Position numbers and translations under genes: made by a program. A stretch of DNA of 6,509 bases from Halothiobacillus neapolitanus (GTDB lineage Bacteria > Pseudomonadota > Gammaproteobacteria > Halothiobacillales > Halothiobacillaceae). Below are positions 5,285 through 6,509 of this stretch, in pieces. Position 1 is the stretch's first letter, and the number at the start of each line of letters is the position of its first letter. Below the pieces are notes generated by a model. The model was not told the DNA's origin. It worked only from the letters and a program-made list of their open reading frames with translations, and searched no databases. Where the stretch lies: assembly GCA_020721485.1 (NCBI GenBank), contig DYMR01000059.1:1-6509 (forward strand), read 5' to 3'.

Positions 5285-6509
5285 ACGCACCGCTGGCCGA
5301 CATCGCCCGTTGGCTGAAGTGCGCCGTGCCGGATTCAGCGGCGGCGCAGCCTGTGATGGGCGCCAGCACCGACACCCGCAGCCTTCAGCCGGGCAACCTC
5401 TTTTTCGCCCTCTGCGGCGAACGCTTCGATGGCCACGATCATCTGCCCGCCGCGCTCGAACGCGGTGCGGTGGCGGCGGTGGTGCGCCGATTCCTGCCGG
5501 AAGTTGCGCTGCCGCAACTCGTCGTGGCTGATCCGCTCGCCGCCCTGCACACCGTCGCGCAGTGCTGGCGTCGCGCCTGCCCGGCGCAGGTCGTGGCCGT
5601 CACCGGCAGTGCGGGGAAAACCACGGTCAAACAATTGCTGGCCGCGATGTGTTCCGCCGCTGGCTCCACGCTGGCGACCGAAGGCAATCTGAACAACGAC
5701 ATTGGCGTGCCGCTGACCTTGCTCAAACTCAGCCGCGAACACCGCTTCGCCGTGATCGAAATGGGCGCGAATCATGTGGGCGAAATCGCCCGCTTGACCG
5801 CGCTGGCGGCGCCACACATTGGCGTGGTGACGATGGCCGGGCGCGCGCACATGGGTGAATTCGGTTCGGTCGAAGCCATCGTGCGGGCGAAGGGCGAGCT
5901 GTTCGCCGGTTTGGCGCCTGAGGCCACCGCGATCATGAATGCCGACGATGCCGGCTTTGCCTATTGGCAAGCCCACTGCCCGGCGCGGCAGCACAGCTTT
6001 TCCCTGACCGCACAGCCCGGTGCGCAGTGGCAAGGCCGCTACGACGCGGCGGAACACCGCTTGGCCGTGGATGAAGCCGGTACGGCGCTCTTAACCGCGC
6101 TGCCGGTGCCCTTGCCGGGTGCCCATAACGCCCAGAATGTGCTGGCGGCGGTCGCGGTGGCGCGGGCGGCGGGCTTATCTGCCGAAATCATCCACCACGG
6201 GCTGGCGCAGTTTGTGCCCCCGGCGGGGCGGATGGCGGTGCACGCCTTGCCCTCGGGCGCGGTGCTGATTGATGACACCTACAACGCCAACCCCGAATCC
6301 ATGCGCGCGGCGCTGAATGAATTGGCGCGTCGCCCCGGCCGGCGGGTGGCCGTGTTGGGCGATATGGGGGAACTGGGCGCCTACAGCGAGGCCGAACACG
6401 CGGCCTTGGGCGAATTCGCGGCGCGCTTGCCGGTGGATGCGCTGATCGCGCTGGGCGACGACATGCGTTTCGCCGTGGCGGCGTTCCGCGCGATTCGCCC
6501 CGGTGCGCT
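5278..6509 (+). CDS. murF: MurF, UDP-MurNAc-tripeptide:D-alanyl-D-alanine ligase (3' end outside window)
   Basis: Cytoplasmic ATP-dependent ligase that adds D-Ala-D-Ala to the UDP-MurNAc tripeptide made by MurE, completing the soluble precursor. 410 complete codons are in the window with no stop. E. coli MurF has 452 residues, so roughly 40-50 C-terminal residues should follow. Visible motifs are STDTR in the N-terminal UDP-binding domain (30-34) followed by LFFALCGERFDGHD (41-54), the P-loop TGSAGKTTVK (109-118), TEGNLNNDIGVPLTLL (134-149), IEMGANHVGEI (160-170), AHMGEFGS (190-197) and AKGE with Lys205 as the likely carbamylated lysine. The C-terminal part has GAHNAQNVLAA (281-291), PPAGRM (314-319), DDTYNANPESM (332-342) and GDMGELG (361-367). 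The usual Asn before the AH motif is Met186. The gene overlaps murE by 7 bases and has a strong Shine-Dalgarno. In typical dcw order mraY would come next. Confidence 0.97.
   Translation, partial: MLNAPLADIARWLKCAVPDSAAAQPVMGASTDTRSLQPGNLFFALCGERFDGHDHLPAALERGAVAAVVRRFLPEVALPQLVVADPLAALHTVAQCWRRACPAQVVAVTGSAGKTTVKQLLAAMCSAAGSTLATEGNLNNDIGVPLTLLKLSREHRFAVIEMGANHVGEIARLTALAAPHIGVVTMAGRAHMGEFGSVEAIVRAKGELFAGLAPEATAIMNADDAGFAYWQAHCPARQHSFSLTAQPGAQWQGRYDAAEHRLAVDEAGTALLTALPVPLPGAHNAQNVLAAVAVARAAGLSAEIIHHGLAQFVPPAGRMAVHALPSGAVLIDDTYNANPESMRAALNELARRPGRRVAVLGDMGELGAYSEAEHAALGEFAARLPVDALIALGDDMRFAVAAFRAIRPGA

Noticed and set aside
4469..5290. A 273-codon open frame on the - strand opposite murE
   Set aside because: It is Arg/His-rich shadow sequence opposite conserved MurE motifs, with no independent coding evidence.
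5335..6057. A 240-codon open frame on the - strand opposite murF
   Set aside because: It is a shadow of murF, whose P-loop and other motifs prove the + strand reading.
1..6509. Mobile elements, CRISPR arrays, tRNA or rRNA genes, or a new system
   Set aside because: From 237 on, every base belongs to a canonical dcw gene. No long repeats, transposase motifs or tRNA-like folds were seen, and gene content and order are those of an ordinary housekeeping cluster.

Overview
This window is the first part of a division and cell wall (dcw) cluster. Six genes lie head to tail on the + strand: mraZ, rsmH, ftsL, ftsI, murE and the beginning of murF, which runs off the right edge. Both the gene order and the recognisable motifs in each protein are canonical. 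The coding part is GC-rich. The protein features (MraZ starting FRG, an FtsI class B PBP with a single N-terminal anchor, and a MurE with the DNPR signature for meso-diaminopimelate) suggest a Gram-negative proteobacterium, most likely a gammaproteobacterium or close relative. I cannot name the genus from this sequence alone.

Layout: positions 1-206 are a comparatively AT-rich, T-tract-bearing leader without a convincing + strand gene. It holds a plausible sigma70-type promoter (about 169-197). The promoter is followed immediately by three TGGGN boxes at exact 10-bp spacing (208-232), the known architecture of the operator bound by MraZ itself. mraZ begins with GTG at 237, directly behind the last box. 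From there every gene overlaps the next. The first four junctions are 4-base ATGA stop/start overlaps (683, 1603, 1860, 3749) and the murE/murF junction is a 7-base overlap (5278-5284). There is no intergenic base from 237 to the window end, so this is almost certainly one transcript with coupled translation.

How the genes work together: MraZ is the autoregulator of the cluster. RsmH methylates 16S rRNA C1402. FtsL and FtsI are divisome membrane proteins; FtsI is the septal transpeptidase and FtsL is part of the FtsQLB complex that activates FtsWI. MurE and MurF are consecutive cytoplasmic ligases that add meso-DAP and then D-Ala-D-Ala to the UDP-MurNAc peptide, making the precursor that FtsI later cross-links.

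I see no mobile element, CRISPR array, RNA gene or new system here. The points worth a second look are the placement of the MraZ operator on the ribosome-binding region and start codon, the unbroken chain of overlaps, the nearly tail-less FtsL, the Pro/Ala-rich tail of FtsI, and local motif departures in MurE and MurF.
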